From: Halomarina oriensis
Lineage (GTDB): Archaea > Halobacteriota > Halobacteria > Halobacteriales > Haloarculaceae
Direction: 5' to 3'
DNA length: 64,000 nt
NCBI RefSeq assembly: GCF_009791395.1
Contig: NZ_WSZK01000008.1
Span: 57,810-121,809 of the forward strand
The position numbers and the translations under genes are program-made. Below are positions 17,803 to 25,858 of this stretch, in pieces. Each line of letters opens with the position of its first letter. The stretch's first letter is position 1. Below the pieces are notes generated by a model. The model saw only the letters and a list, made by a program, of their open reading frames with translations, ran no database searches and had not been told where the DNA came from.

Positions 17803-18045
17803 ATGAGCCTCACGCTGTATCGGCTGGAAGGCTGTCCGTACTGTGAACTGGTCGTCGACCGCATGGAGGAACTGGACCTCGACTTCGAGAGTGTCTGGGT
17901 GGAGGGCCTGCACTCCAAGCGCGACGAGGTCAAGCGCGTCTCGGGTCAGCGTGGCGTCCCGGTCCTGGTCGACGACTCACGAGGACTGACGATGGCCGAG
18001 TCCGAGCGCATCGTGGAGTACGTCGACACCTCCTACGCGAACTGA
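17803..18045 (+). CDS. Glutaredoxin-like protein (GST N-terminal type)
   Basis: 80 residues forming one thioredoxin fold: MSLTLYRLEGCPYCELVVDR has the active-site CPYC at residues 11-14, and the cis-proline is in RGVPVLVDD. The final MAESERIVEYVDTSYAN fits the GST-N/glutaredoxin C-terminal helix. It probably reduces disulfides with a low-molecular-weight thiol (gamma-glutamylcysteine in haloarchaea, from general knowledge). It is divergent from the redoxin-like gene, 75 bases apart, which suggests shared control. Confidence 0.82.
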   Translation: MSLTLYRLEGCPYCELVVDRMEELDLDFESVWVEGLHSKRDEVKRVSGQRGVPVLVDDSRGLTMAESERIVEYVDTSYAN

Positions 18046-18104
18046 GCGGCCGGCCTGACACCGTCGAGCCGACGCCGATGTAATTTCGTTCCGAGTGACA
18101 CAGG

Positions 18105-18110
18105 TATATA
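18105..18110 (+). promoter_or_regulatory. TATA box of the small zinc-ribbon gene
   Basis: TATATA lies 24-30 bases before the ATG at 18135, the spacing of a leaderless archaeal promoter. It is one of the clearest core promoters in the window. Confidence 0.6.
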
Positions 18111-18134
18111 CGTCGGGATTGGCAAGGGTAGGGC

Positions 18135-18293
18135 ATGGCTACCTGCCAAAACTGCAGCTCGTTCGTCACGGAGGCGTACGTTCGGGTGTTCGCGCCGGAC
18201 GAGATGGAGACCGTCCGCGTCTGCCCGAACTGTGAAGACAAGCTTCGTGACGGTGCCGAGATACGCGAGGCACGGTCGTCGCGCGGTAACTGA
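18135..18293 (+). CDS. Small zinc-ribbon protein (DUF7563-like)
   Basis: 52 residues: MATCQNCSSFVTEAYVRVFA, then a second knuckle RVCPNCEDKLRDGAEIREAR. The two CxxC pairs form one zinc site. It matches a haloarchaeal family of about 50-residue proteins that I recall as DUF7563; the number is from memory. It has its own TATA box and a leaderless start. The function is unknown; such one-domain zinc ribbons are often regulators or adaptors. Confidence 0.8.
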   Translation: MATCQNCSSFVTEAYVRVFAPDEMETVRVCPNCEDKLRDGAEIREARSSRGN

Positions 18294-18323
18294 CTACGGC
18301 TCTCGTGGTTCGCGGGTCGTCGC

Positions 18324-18725
18324 TCACTCGTCGAGCGCGTGCGGGTTGAGACCGGGGTCGTCGACGGCGGGCGCACCGAGCGCGAGGACGACCCCCTGTT
18401 CGTCGCCGACGTTCCGGTGGCCGTGCCCGATGCGCGGCCCCGCTCGGTAGAAGGTTCCGGGACCGATTTCGCGGTACTCCTCCTCGCCGGACTTCCCCAC
18501 CTTCACCGAGAACGTCCCCGCCATGACGTAGAACAGTTCCTCCTGCTGGTCGTGAGCGTGGTACTGAATCTCCTCGCCGGGGTCGATGTACCAGAGTTTC
18601 ACCTTCATCTCCTCGGCCCCGAGCGCCTCGTCGATGGGACGCATGTCGTGGTCCGGCGGAATCTCCTCGACGGTCGAGAGGTCCACGACGTCTACCTCGT
18701 CGGTCTGGACGATGCTGTAGTCCAT
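18324..18725 (-). CDS. Cupin-domain protein
   Basis: 133 residues with a single cupin barrel. Motif 1 is seen as PGEEIQYHAHDQQEELFYVM (two His and a Glu as metal ligands) and motif 2 as IGPGTFYRAGPRIGHGHRN. The first 45 residues carry the IVQTDEVDVVDLSTVEEIPP strand typical of haloarchaeal cupins. It could be a metal-dependent isomerase/dioxygenase or a sensor. It is convergent with the zinc-ribbon gene. Confidence 0.82.
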   Translation of the reverse strand: MDYSIVQTDEVDVVDLSTVEEIPPDHDMRPIDEALGAEEMKVKLWYIDPGEEIQYHAHDQQEELFYVMAGTFSVKVGKSGEEEYREIGPGTFYRAGPRIGHGHRNVGDEQGVVLALGAPAVDDPGLNPHALDE

Positions 18726-18811
18726 GTGGCCCGTCCACGTCCCTCACACTAATAGCTTGACTGGCGATCGGTCACCCGGTCGACCTGTCGGGCCGTCGGT
18801 GGCCTGACTCC

Positions 18812-19561
18812 TCAGACGACCCGGTCGGCGAGTCGCGGGAGCACGTCGGTGACGTCGTCGCGGACGTCGAACGCGGCACGGTCCGACAGCGGCGTCTCGT
18901 CGAGATTGACGATGGCGAGCGTCGCGCCATGGGCGGCCGCCGTCCGTGGGAGGCCCGCTGCGGGTTCGACCGAGAGCGACGACCCGACGGCGAGGAACAC
19001 GTCCGCCCCCCGTGCGAGCGACTGCGCTCGCTGCATCGCCCCGACGGGCAACTGCTCGCCGAACAGCACCACGTCGGGTTTCAGCAGGCCGCCACAGTCA
19101 CAGCGTGGGGGTCGTTCGCCGTCTCGGACGCGTTCGCGGACCGCCTCGGCGTCGGAGCGGTCGCCACAGTCCAGACAGACGACCCGCGAGCGGTCGCCGT
19201 GGAGTTCGATCACGTCCTCGCTCCCGGCCGCCCGGTGGAGGCCGTCGACGTTCTGCGTGACGACGGCGTCGAGGTGGCCGGCAGCTTCGAGACGGGCGAG
19301 CGCCTCGTGTGCGGGGTTCGGGCCGACGTCCGCGGCTAGCTCCTCGGCGAGGTCGAGGCGGTCGACCCAGAACCCGGCCGGGTCCGCTCGCAGTCGGCGG
19401 ACGTGGAAGTCGTTCGTATCGTAGCGGTTCCAGAGGCCGTCCTCGCCCCGGAAGTCGGGGATACCCGAGGCCGTCGAGACGCCCGCGCCCGTGAACGCCA
19501 CGACGGACTCGGCGGCCCGGACGGTGTCGGCGAGCGCCTCGATAGTCGCGTCGTCGGTCAT
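18812..19561 (-). CDS. Sir2-family NAD-dependent protein deacetylase
   Basis: 249 residues with all sirtuin motifs: AFTGAGVSTASGIPDFRG (NAD binding), TQNVDGLHRAAGS with the conserved Asn/Asp, HGD-type catalytic His in VIELHGDRSRVVC, and a zinc module with CLDCGD and RCDCGG. These are followed by LKPDVVLFGEQLP and VGSSLSVEPAAGLP. It would deacylate lysines, possibly on acetyl-CoA synthetases or chromatin proteins. The ATG at 19561 is used; in-frame upstream codons lack the family's N-terminal pattern. Confidence 0.9.
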   Translation of the reverse strand: MTDDATIEALADTVRAAESVVAFTGAGVSTASGIPDFRGEDGLWNRYDTNDFHVRRLRADPAGFWVDRLDLAEELAADVGPNPAHEALARLEAAGHLDAVVTQNVDGLHRAAGSEDVIELHGDRSRVVCLDCGDRSDAEAVRERVRDGERPPRCDCGGLLKPDVVLFGEQLPVGAMQRAQSLARGADVFLAVGSSLSVEPAAGLPRTAAAHGATLAIVNLDETPLSDRAAFDVRDDVTDVLPRLADRVV

Positions 19562-19622
19562 GTCTCCCCGTCGGGACCGCGTCCACAAGAGCACGTCCCC
19601 GCCGTCGAGGCCTCGTGGTCGG

Positions 19623-19838
19623 TCAGGCGTCCCGCACGACCCAGTTGTCCGCCGACTCGCCGACGACGAGCGTGAACCGCTCGGTCTCGCCGGTCCGGAC
19701 GAGTTTCACCGACACCTCGTGGTCGCCCTCGGTCGGGCCACCCGGGTCGATGGACTCGACGGAGTGTCGCTCCGCGAACCGTCGGGATGCCCACTGTCCG
19801 ACCGCTTCCTCGACCGTCTCGCCGGTACCGGATGCCAT
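19623..19838 (-). CDS. Conserved small protein, function unknown
   Basis: 71 residues: MASGTGETVEEAVGQWASRR, then a predicted beta sheet (HEVSVKLVRTGETERFTLVV) and SADNWVVRDA. One short helix followed by four strands suggests a compact alpha/beta domain. There are no cysteines or catalytic motif. It lies downstream of the structured element at 19937-20156 on the same strand and could be expressed with it. It ends 62 bases from the sirtuin start and could form an operon with it. Confidence 0.65.
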   Translation of the reverse strand: MASGTGETVEEAVGQWASRRFAERHSVESIDPGGPTEGDHEVSVKLVRTGETERFTLVVGESADNWVVRDA

Positions 19839-19936
19839 ACCGTTCAGCGTGTCACGCGAACGAAAAACGCTGTCGGCCGGTCGAGGGGGGTTCGCGTCTT
19901 CACACCCGACCGGACTGCCCGCGAGCGGGCCGACGA

Positions 19937-20156
19937 CTGAACGGCGGCGCACAGCGCCGAAGTGAGGGAGGAGTGCTTTTGCCGCCAGAGTCGGAGATCT
20001 CTGGCTGCTAACCGAACGCCTCCGGCTTTCGGTGATGCGGTCAGAGCGCGGTGCGCTCTGACTGTCCGCAGATTCGCGGCGCGAATCTGCGATGCTCCAG
20101 CGTTTACCCTGTGGGGGTGAACGAGCGCAGCGAGTGCCCCCCACTCGTGGCTAAAA
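19937..20156 (-). repeat. Structured intergenic element, copy 1 (fills most of the 19839-20150 gap)
   Basis: Read on the minus strand it starts TTTTAGCCACG (its TAG is the stop of the acyl-CoA dehydrogenase). A CGAGTG/CACTCG hairpin and CAGGGTAAACGCT follow, then a row of hairpins: 20068-20090 and 20040-20062 with perfect 10-bp stems and 3-base loops, 20011-20033 (10-3-10 with one mismatch), 19984-20005 (7-bp stem) and 19945-19959 (6-bp stem, 3-base loop). Block order, flanking words and stem geometry match the copy at 35357-35517. It lies in sense orientation directly behind a gene, so it would be transcribed as a 3' UTR or leader. Function unknown. Confidence 0.65.
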
Positions 20157-21359
20157 GGTGGGTGTGTTGTCGATACTCGGGTCCGAGACCTCCTCGAAGG
20201 CGTCGCGGGCGATGACGCGCTTGTGGACCTCGTCCGCGCCGTCGACGATGCGGAACGCACGGACCGCCTCGTAGAAGTCCGCCAGCGGCAGGTCGCGGCC
20301 GATGCCGTTGCCACCGCAGGCCTGGACGGCGAAGTCGATGGTCTCCTGGGTGGTGTTGGCGGCGAACACCTTGCACATCGAGACGGGGACGCGGGCCTCC
20401 TCGCCGGCGGTGATCTGTGCGGCGGCGTGGCGCACCATCGTCCGGACGGCGTGGAGTTCGGTCTCGTACTCGGCCACGTTGAACCGCTGGGACTGCTTGT
20501 CGGCGAGCGAGGAGTCGAACGCCTCGCGCTCGCTCATGTACGCCTTGGCGACGGTCAGTGCCCGCGTCGCCATGCCCGTAAAGCGCATACAGTGGGTGAG
20601 GCGGGCGGGGCCGAGACGCTGTTGGGCGTGGGCGAACCCCTCGTTCTCCACGCCGAGCAGTGCGGATTCGGGGACGCGCACGTCGTCGTAGGTGATCTCG
20701 GCGTGCGTGGCGTGGACGAGCGACGGGCCGAGGTGGGGGATGTCACGCTCGACGGTGACGCCGTCTGCGTCGGCGTCGACGAGGAAGAGCGAACAGCCGG
20801 CGTAGGGGTGGGCCTCCTGGTCGGTCTTCGCCATCACGATGAAGACGTCGGCCTCGCTGCCCTGCGTCGTCCACCACTTGTGGCCGTTTATGACCCACTC
20901 GTCGCCCTCCTTCTCGGCGGTGGTCTTGAGCATCTTCGGGTCCGAGCCTGCGCCGTCGCGCGGTTCGGTCATCGAGAACGCGGAGTTGATGTCGCCGGCG
21001 ACGAGCGGTTTCAGGTACTCCCCTTTCTGCTCGTCGGTGCCGACGAGTTCGATGGTGTGCATGTTGCCCTCGTCGGGGGCGTCGACCCGCATCGCGGACG
21101 CGCCCAGCAGGGAGCGGCCGGCCTCCTCGAACAGCGGGAGGACGTCGCGGAACTCGTAGCCACCGCCACCCCACTCCTCGTGAATCTGCGGGCAGAACAC
21201 GTCGCGTTCGCGGGCCTCCGCGCGAAGGTCCTCGATGACCGACGACGGGACCGGGCCGTCCCCGAGGTACTCGCGTTCGGTGGGGATGACCTCTTCGTCC
21301 ATGAACTCGCGTGCTCGGTCACGGAGGTCACGGGCCGTCTGTGAGTCGTCGTACTCCAT
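20151..21359 (-). CDS. Acyl-CoA dehydrogenase
   Basis: A 402-residue acyl-CoA dehydrogenase of the ACAD10/11 or FadE-like type. Blocks in order: REFMDEEVIPTEREY; AFSMTEPRDGAGSDPKML; WVINGHKWWTTQGSEADVFI; GPARLTHCMRFTGMATRAL; and VQACGGNGIGRDLPLADFYE. It ends with the FRIVDGADEVHKRVIARDAF block that carries the C-terminal dehydrogenase signature. This type is often encoded beside an aminoglycoside-phosphotransferase-like partner, here at 22370. The ATG at 21359 gives the usual MEYDDSQTARDLRDR start. The stop overlaps the structured element. Confidence 0.9.
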   Translation of the reverse strand: MEYDDSQTARDLRDRAREFMDEEVIPTEREYLGDGPVPSSVIEDLRAEARERDVFCPQIHEEWGGGGYEFRDVLPLFEEAGRSLLGASAMRVDAPDEGNMHTIELVGTDEQKGEYLKPLVAGDINSAFSMTEPRDGAGSDPKMLKTTAEKEGDEWVINGHKWWTTQGSEADVFIVMAKTDQEAHPYAGCSLFLVDADADGVTVERDIPHLGPSLVHATHAEITYDDVRVPESALLGVENEGFAHAQQRLGPARLTHCMRFTGMATRALTVAKAYMSEREAFDSSLADKQSQRFNVAEYETELHAVRTMVRHAAAQITAGEEARVPVSMCKVFAANTTQETIDFAVQACGGNGIGRDLPLADFYEAVRAFRIVDGADEVHKRVIARDAFEEVSDPSIDNTPTF

Positions 21360-21489
21360 ACCCACCACACCGACCGGACCACCGTAAAGGTGCGCGCCGG
21401 TAGCACGTCCCGTCGGCGGCCGTTCGTCGAAACCGGCCGACGGTGCCTGCATGGACTGGCTTTTTGCATCCACCACGAGTGGGACGGCT

Positions 21490-22284
21490 ATGGACGACCT
21501 GCCATCACCGGGGCTCGGCACGTCCGGCTACGATGGGCACGACGAGTGTGCCGACAGCGTTCGGACCGCCCTCGACCTCGGCTATCGTCACGTCGACACC
21601 GCCCAGATGTACGACACCGAGGAGGCGGTCGGCGAGGCGCTGGCCGACAGCGACGTGGACCGCGAGGCGGTGTTCGTCGCCACGAAAATCCTCCCCGAGA
21701 ACCTCGCACACGACGACGTACTGGAGACGGGCCGTGCGTCGGCCGACCGACTCGGCGTCGACACCATCGACCTGCTGTACGTCCACTGGCCGACCGACGC
21801 CTACGACGCCGAGGACACCCTGCCGGCGTTCGACCGACTCGTCGACGAGGGCCTCGTCGACCACGTCGGCCTCTCGAACTTCACCCCCGAGTTGCTGGAC
21901 GAGGCCCGCGACGTACTCGACGCCCCCGTCTTCGCCCACCAGGTCGAGTGCCACCCGCTGCTCCCACAGGACGACCTCCGGGAGTACGCCCGCGAGGACG
22001 ACCACCACCTCGTCGCGTACGGCCCGTTCGCTCGCGGCGCGGTCACCGACGACGAGACGGTCACGAGCGTCGCCGAGGAGCAGGGACTCTCCGTACAGGA
22101 GGTCCTGCTGGCGTGGCAGTTCTCGAAGGGGAACGTCCCCATCCCGAAGGCGACGGGCGAGGACCACCTCCGGTCGAACCTCGACGCACGCGACGTCGAC
22201 CTCCCGCGAGAGGCCATCGACCGTCTCGACGCCATCGAGGAGCGGACCCGCCGGTTCGACCCCGACCACGCGCCCTGGAACTGA
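21490..22284 (+). CDS. Aldo/keto reductase
   Basis: 264 residues, a (beta/alpha)8 NAD(P)H-dependent reductase. Motifs are GYRHVDTAQMYDTEEAVGEA (catalytic Asp and Tyr), VATKILPEN (catalytic Lys), LLYVHWPTD (catalytic His), VGLSNFTPELLDEA, QVECHPLLPQ and FSKGNVPIPKATGEDHLRSN. It belongs to the AKR branch that reduces 2,5-diketo-gluconate-like or aldehyde substrates. It is divergent from the acyl-CoA dehydrogenase and 85 bases upstream of the phosphotransferase gene. Confidence 0.88.
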   Translation: MDDLPSPGLGTSGYDGHDECADSVRTALDLGYRHVDTAQMYDTEEAVGEALADSDVDREAVFVATKILPENLAHDDVLETGRASADRLGVDTIDLLYVHWPTDAYDAEDTLPAFDRLVDEGLVDHVGLSNFTPELLDEARDVLDAPVFAHQVECHPLLPQDDLREYAREDDHHLVAYGPFARGAVTDDETVTSVAEEQGLSVQEVLLAWQFSKGNVPIPKATGEDHLRSNLDARDVDLPREAIDRLDAIEERTRRFDPDHAPWN

Positions 22285-22369
22285 ACAGAGTTCTCTCACG
22301 CTCCGCTCGCGCTGGGTCGAACGCCGTCCGCCGGAAGCTATTCGTCGTTCGGTTCCGACTCATGTGCCA

Positions 22370-23434
22370 ATGAGCGACGGGGAGTACTTCGACCGAATCG
22401 TCGACGTGGACCGCCTCGCCGAGTTCCTCGAATCGGAACTCGGCCCCGCCGAGGAGTACCACGTCGAACACCACCAGGAGGGTCACTCCAACGAGACGCT
22501 GTTCGTCACGTGGGGGGCCCGTGAACTGGTCATCCGCCGCCCGCCTCCCGGCGAAATCGCCGAGAGCGCCCACGACGTGCTCCGGGAGTACCAGGTGATG
22601 GACGCGTTGCAGGACACGGACGTCCCGCTTCCGACCACCGTCGCCGCCTCGGAGGACCACGACGTCATCGGCAGTGACTTCTACGTCATGGACCGCGTCG
22701 CTGGCGACGTGCTCCGTGAGGGCATCCCCGAGCGCTTCGAGACGCCCGACGCTCGTGAGGCCATCGGGCGGGAACTCGTCGACGGCCTCGCCGAGATTCA
22801 CGCGGTGGACTACGAGACGGTCGGGTTGGAGGAGTTCGGCTACCCGCCGGAGTTCACCCAGCGACAGGTCGACCGCTGGACCAAGCAGTTGATGTGGGCG
22901 TTCGAGGTCACTGCCGAGGAACGGGAGGTGCCGAAGCTCTACGACGTGATGGAGTGGCTCAGCGAGAACGTCCCCGAGGAGCCACCGAACACGCTCGTCC
23001 ACGGCGACTACAAACTGGACAACGTGATGTACGGGCCGGCAGACGACCCGGACCTCGTCGCCGTCTTCGACTGGGAGATGAGCACGCTCGGGGACCCCTT
23101 CACGGACCTCGGCTGGATGCTGTCGTACTGGCGCGACGCGAAAGACCCCGACCCCGCGGTCCCGGAACTGACGGCGCAGTTCATGGAGGGCGAGGAGTTC
23201 CTCACGCGTGAGGAACTGGTCGAACGCTACGAGGCACACACCGGCTTCGAGTTCGAACACGAGCGGTTCTACCGGACGCTCGCCGTCTACAAACTCGCCG
23301 GTCTCGGCGAGATGTTCTTCCGGCGCTATCTGGAGGGGAACTCCGACGACCCGATGTACCCGACGATGCGCGAACGCGTCCCGGCGCTCGCCGACCGCGC
23401 GACGCGCATCGTCGAGGGCGACGAACCGCTCTGA
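22370..23434 (+). CDS. Phosphotransferase family protein (APH/ACAD10-like kinase fold)
   Basis: 354 residues with aminoglycoside-phosphotransferase kinase fold. There is an N-lobe (HHQEGHSNETLFVTWGAREL) and the Brenner-type motif LVHGDYKLDNVMY with catalytic Asp. VAVFDWEMSTLGDPFTDLGW supplies the metal-binding Asp. In eukaryotic ACAD10/11 this kind of kinase is fused to an acyl-CoA dehydrogenase and phosphorylates 4-hydroxyacyl-CoAs (established for ACAD10/11). The nearby gene at 20151 is the matching dehydrogenase type, so 4-hydroxy acid breakdown is a reasonable inference. Start at the ATG 22370. Confidence 0.85.
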   Translation: MSDGEYFDRIVDVDRLAEFLESELGPAEEYHVEHHQEGHSNETLFVTWGARELVIRRPPPGEIAESAHDVLREYQVMDALQDTDVPLPTTVAASEDHDVIGSDFYVMDRVAGDVLREGIPERFETPDAREAIGRELVDGLAEIHAVDYETVGLEEFGYPPEFTQRQVDRWTKQLMWAFEVTAEEREVPKLYDVMEWLSENVPEEPPNTLVHGDYKLDNVMYGPADDPDLVAVFDWEMSTLGDPFTDLGWMLSYWRDAKDPDPAVPELTAQFMEGEEFLTREELVERYEAHTGFEFEHERFYRTLAVYKLAGLGEMFFRRYLEGNSDDPMYPTMRERVPALADRATRIVEGDEPL

Positions 23435-23459
23435 CCAGCGGTTCTGCACAGCTATCGAC

Positions 23460-23690
23460 TCAGCGCACGAGGCCGCCGACCGTGAGCATCGCGCCGACGA
23501 GTGCGAGGACGATGCCCATCGCTCTGTTTCCACGGACCTTCCATCGAGCGGGTTCGACAGGGCCAGTTCGGACGCTCCCGATGGCGTCCCACTGCTCTTC
23601 GAGACGGGCGACGGTTTCGGCACGGGTCACGAGGACCACACCGCCGAGTCCGACGAGGAGGCCGACGGCGACGGTGGAGGGTTCGACCAT
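23460..23690 (-). CDS. Small two-helix membrane protein
   Basis: 76 residues: an N-terminal helix TVAVGLLVGLGGVVLVTRAE, a polar middle containing RWKVRGNRAMG, and a second helix IVLALVGAMLTVGGLVR at the C-terminus. No recognised domain. It is convergent with the phosphotransferase gene (25 bases apart) and divergent from the next membrane-protein gene. Confidence 0.6.
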   Translation of the reverse strand: MVEPSTVAVGLLVGLGGVVLVTRAETVARLEEQWDAIGSVRTGPVEPARWKVRGNRAMGIVLALVGAMLTVGGLVR

Positions 23691-23861
23691 ACCGCCCGTT
23701 CGACGGGAGAAGTGTAAGCGTTCTGTCCGGCGGTCACGGCCGCGAACCCGACGAGCGACGGGCCTGTCCAGTCGAACCCGTTCGATGCGTGTCGTGAGTG
23801 TCGCGCGACTCGGAACGAGGGTTTATTCTTCCCGTGTGCCACCATCGACATATCTACGTGT

Positions 23862-24092
23862 ATGGCCCGGTCCCAGTTCCTCCCGACCCGGATCCTGCTC
23901 CTCTCACTGCTGCTGGTCGTTCTTCCGACGTACGGCCTGTACGAGGGGACTGAAAGCGGTGTGTCGTTCGCAACGACGTCCCTGATACTTGGCGCAGTTC
24001 TCTTCGTCTGGAAGTGGCGTTGGTGGTGGACACCGATTCGGGAGTACGTTCGAACCGATGGAAACGCGACACACACAAAAGAGCACGACTAG
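23862..24092 (+). CDS. Small membrane protein, function unknown
   Basis: 76 residues with two hydrophobic helices (ILLLSLLLVVLPTYGLYEG and SLILGAVLFVWKWRWWW) and a basic, Trp-rich interface. The tail THTKEHD is rich in His and charged residues. GC is lower than in neighbouring genes, and an upstream GTTTATTC box is near 23822. It sits 63 bases before the rhomboid gene on the same strand and could be a partner, but there is no direct evidence. Confidence 0.5.
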   Translation: MARSQFLPTRILLLSLLLVVLPTYGLYEGTESGVSFATTSLILGAVLFVWKWRWWWTPIREYVRTDGNATHTKEHD

Positions 24093-24155
24093 CCACGCAC
24101 CCTGCCGACCGAAACCGACGGCGGCGACGCCGACCACGCCACTGAAGGCGCTCGG

Positions 24156-25808
24156 ATGCTGATGGCGGGCATGGTCGCGGGCCTCGGGATGGAGTCGCTG
24201 CACACGCTGGGTCTGGTCGGCGCGGTCGTCGTCTCGCTGGTCGTCGTCGTTCGTCTCTCGAACGACGGGGTCGGGTCGACGCTCCGCCGCCGACTCCTGC
24301 TGGGTGTCCCGTGGGGGACGCTCCTCGTCTCGGGGGTCGTCCTCACCGTCTACCTCGTCGTCCAGGGTGGCTGGGAGCGGCCGAACGCCCCGATGGTCAT
24401 CCCGTTTCGCGCGTGGTCGTACTTCTACCCGCAGGGCATCCTCGCCGCGCCGTTCTCCCACGCCGGTCTGGGTCACCTGACGGGCAACCTCTTCGCCACA
24501 CTGACTCTCGCCTCCATCGCCGAGTACGCGTGGGGTCACTACCCCCGAGAACGGGGTGTCCAGACGTTCTCCTCCGTCCTGACGAACCCGTTCGGCCGAA
24601 TCGGGGCGTTCGTCGTCGGGACGCTCGCCGTCGGCGTCGTGACCGGCGTCTTCTCGCTCGGTCCCGCCATCGGGTTCTCGGGCGTCGTCTTCGCGTTCGC
24701 CGGGTTCGCGCTGGTGCGCTACCCGCTGGCGACGGTGGTCGGCGTCTCGGCGAGTAGCGTCATCTCGCTGCTCTTCTCGGCGGTTCGGAACCCCATCCTC
24801 CAGCAGGGTGGGCGGTCGGTGTTCATCACACCGTGGTGGGCCAGCATCGCCATCCAGGGCCACGCGCTCGGCCTCTTTCTGGGTGCTGTGCTCGGCGTCC
24901 TCTGGGTCCGGCGGGTCGACGAGCGGCCGTCGGCCCTCCGACTGTTTCTCGGTGCGCTCCTGTTCGCCGTCGTGCAGAACGTCTGGGCGGTGTACGCCCC
25001 GCTCGACGGCGGCCGCTACGAACTGTACCGTGCCGGCGGGACGGCGCTCGTGTTCCTCGTCGCCGTGCTGTTCGTGTGGGCCGTCCGTGCCACCGATCGG
25101 ACGCTCGTGGGCCGACTCGACCTCCACGCCTCCGAGGCCGCCATCGGCGTCGTCCTCGCGGTGACGCTCGCACTCGCCGTCGTCGCCGTCCCGTTCAACT
25201 TCTTCACCGTCGCCGACCCGGACGCGGGCGTCACCGACGCCAACAGCATCGAGGTGGAGGACTACACCGTCTTCTACGCCCACGACGTGCCCAACCAGTA
25301 CATCTCGTCGGTACCCATCGAGTCGGCGACGGTGAGTTCCAACGTCAACGCCAGCGGCGTCATCGTCGTCAGCGAGGACCGCGAGATATGGTGGGAGGTC
25401 ACGTCGACGGGCCGCCTCGCCAACGACGGTCGGTCGCTGGTCCGGGTCGGCGGCGTCGGCTGGCGCGAGTCGGTCACCGCCGACTTCGTCTCGTGGTCGC
25501 CGGTCGGCAACCGCTCGGCGTACGTCGTCTACCTCTATCACGACCAGGCGTCCCGCCTCGCGTACGTCTCCGACCCGTCACGGGCCGACCCGACCATCAC
25601 CGGTCGGAACGTCAGCGTCGTCCCCGGCCGGGAGTTCACCCTCCGGGTCACCCGTGGTGGCGAGACGCTCGGCGAGACGACCATCCCCGTCGGCAACAAC
25701 ACCACGAGCGCCGGCGGCCTGACGTTCGTCCGCGAGGACCGCCGCGTGCTGGCGACCACCGAGGACGGGACGCGCGTGACGGTGGCGGTCCGGCCACGGG
25801 ACGACTGA
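24156..25808 (+). CDS. Rhomboid-family intramembrane serine protease with large extracytoplasmic C-terminus
   Basis: 550 residues. The first about 340 form a rhomboid membrane domain: SHAGLGHLTGNLFATLTLAS contains the conserved His/Asn of helix 2, GFSGVVFAFAGFALV carries the nucleophilic Ser in GFSG, and AIQGHALGLFLGA the catalytic His. A further helix (about residues 335-355) leads to a C-terminal domain of about 200 residues with FTVADPDAGVTDANSIEVED and beta-strand content. That arrangement is much longer than the usual 200-300-residue rhomboid. Substrates are unknown. Start ATG 24156, with alternatives at 24162 and 24171. Confidence 0.82.
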   Translation: MLMAGMVAGLGMESLHTLGLVGAVVVSLVVVVRLSNDGVGSTLRRRLLLGVPWGTLLVSGVVLTVYLVVQGGWERPNAPMVIPFRAWSYFYPQGILAAPFSHAGLGHLTGNLFATLTLASIAEYAWGHYPRERGVQTFSSVLTNPFGRIGAFVVGTLAVGVVTGVFSLGPAIGFSGVVFAFAGFALVRYPLATVVGVSASSVISLLFSAVRNPILQQGGRSVFITPWWASIAIQGHALGLFLGAVLGVLWVRRVDERPSALRLFLGALLFAVVQNVWAVYAPLDGGRYELYRAGGTALVFLVAVLFVWAVRATDRTLVGRLDLHASEAAIGVVLAVTLALAVVAVPFNFFTVADPDAGVTDANSIEVEDYTVFYAHDVPNQYISSVPIESATVSSNVNASGVIVVSEDREIWWEVTSTGRLANDGRSLVRVGGVGWRESVTADFVSWSPVGNRSAYVVYLYHDQASRLAYVSDPSRADPTITGRNVSVVPGREFTLRVTRGGETLGETTIPVGNNTTSAGGLTFVREDRRVLATTEDGTRVTVAVRPRDD

Positions 25809-25858
25809 CCGACCGCACCACCCGTAGACTCTTCTCGGTCGCCGGTGACGACGGGACG

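Noticed and set aside
19937..20156. Hairpin clusters as CRISPR repeats or tRNA-like genes
   Set aside because: The hairpins differ in sequence, have no constant spacers and lack tRNA arms; geometry is 10-3-10 rather than a repeat-spacer pattern.
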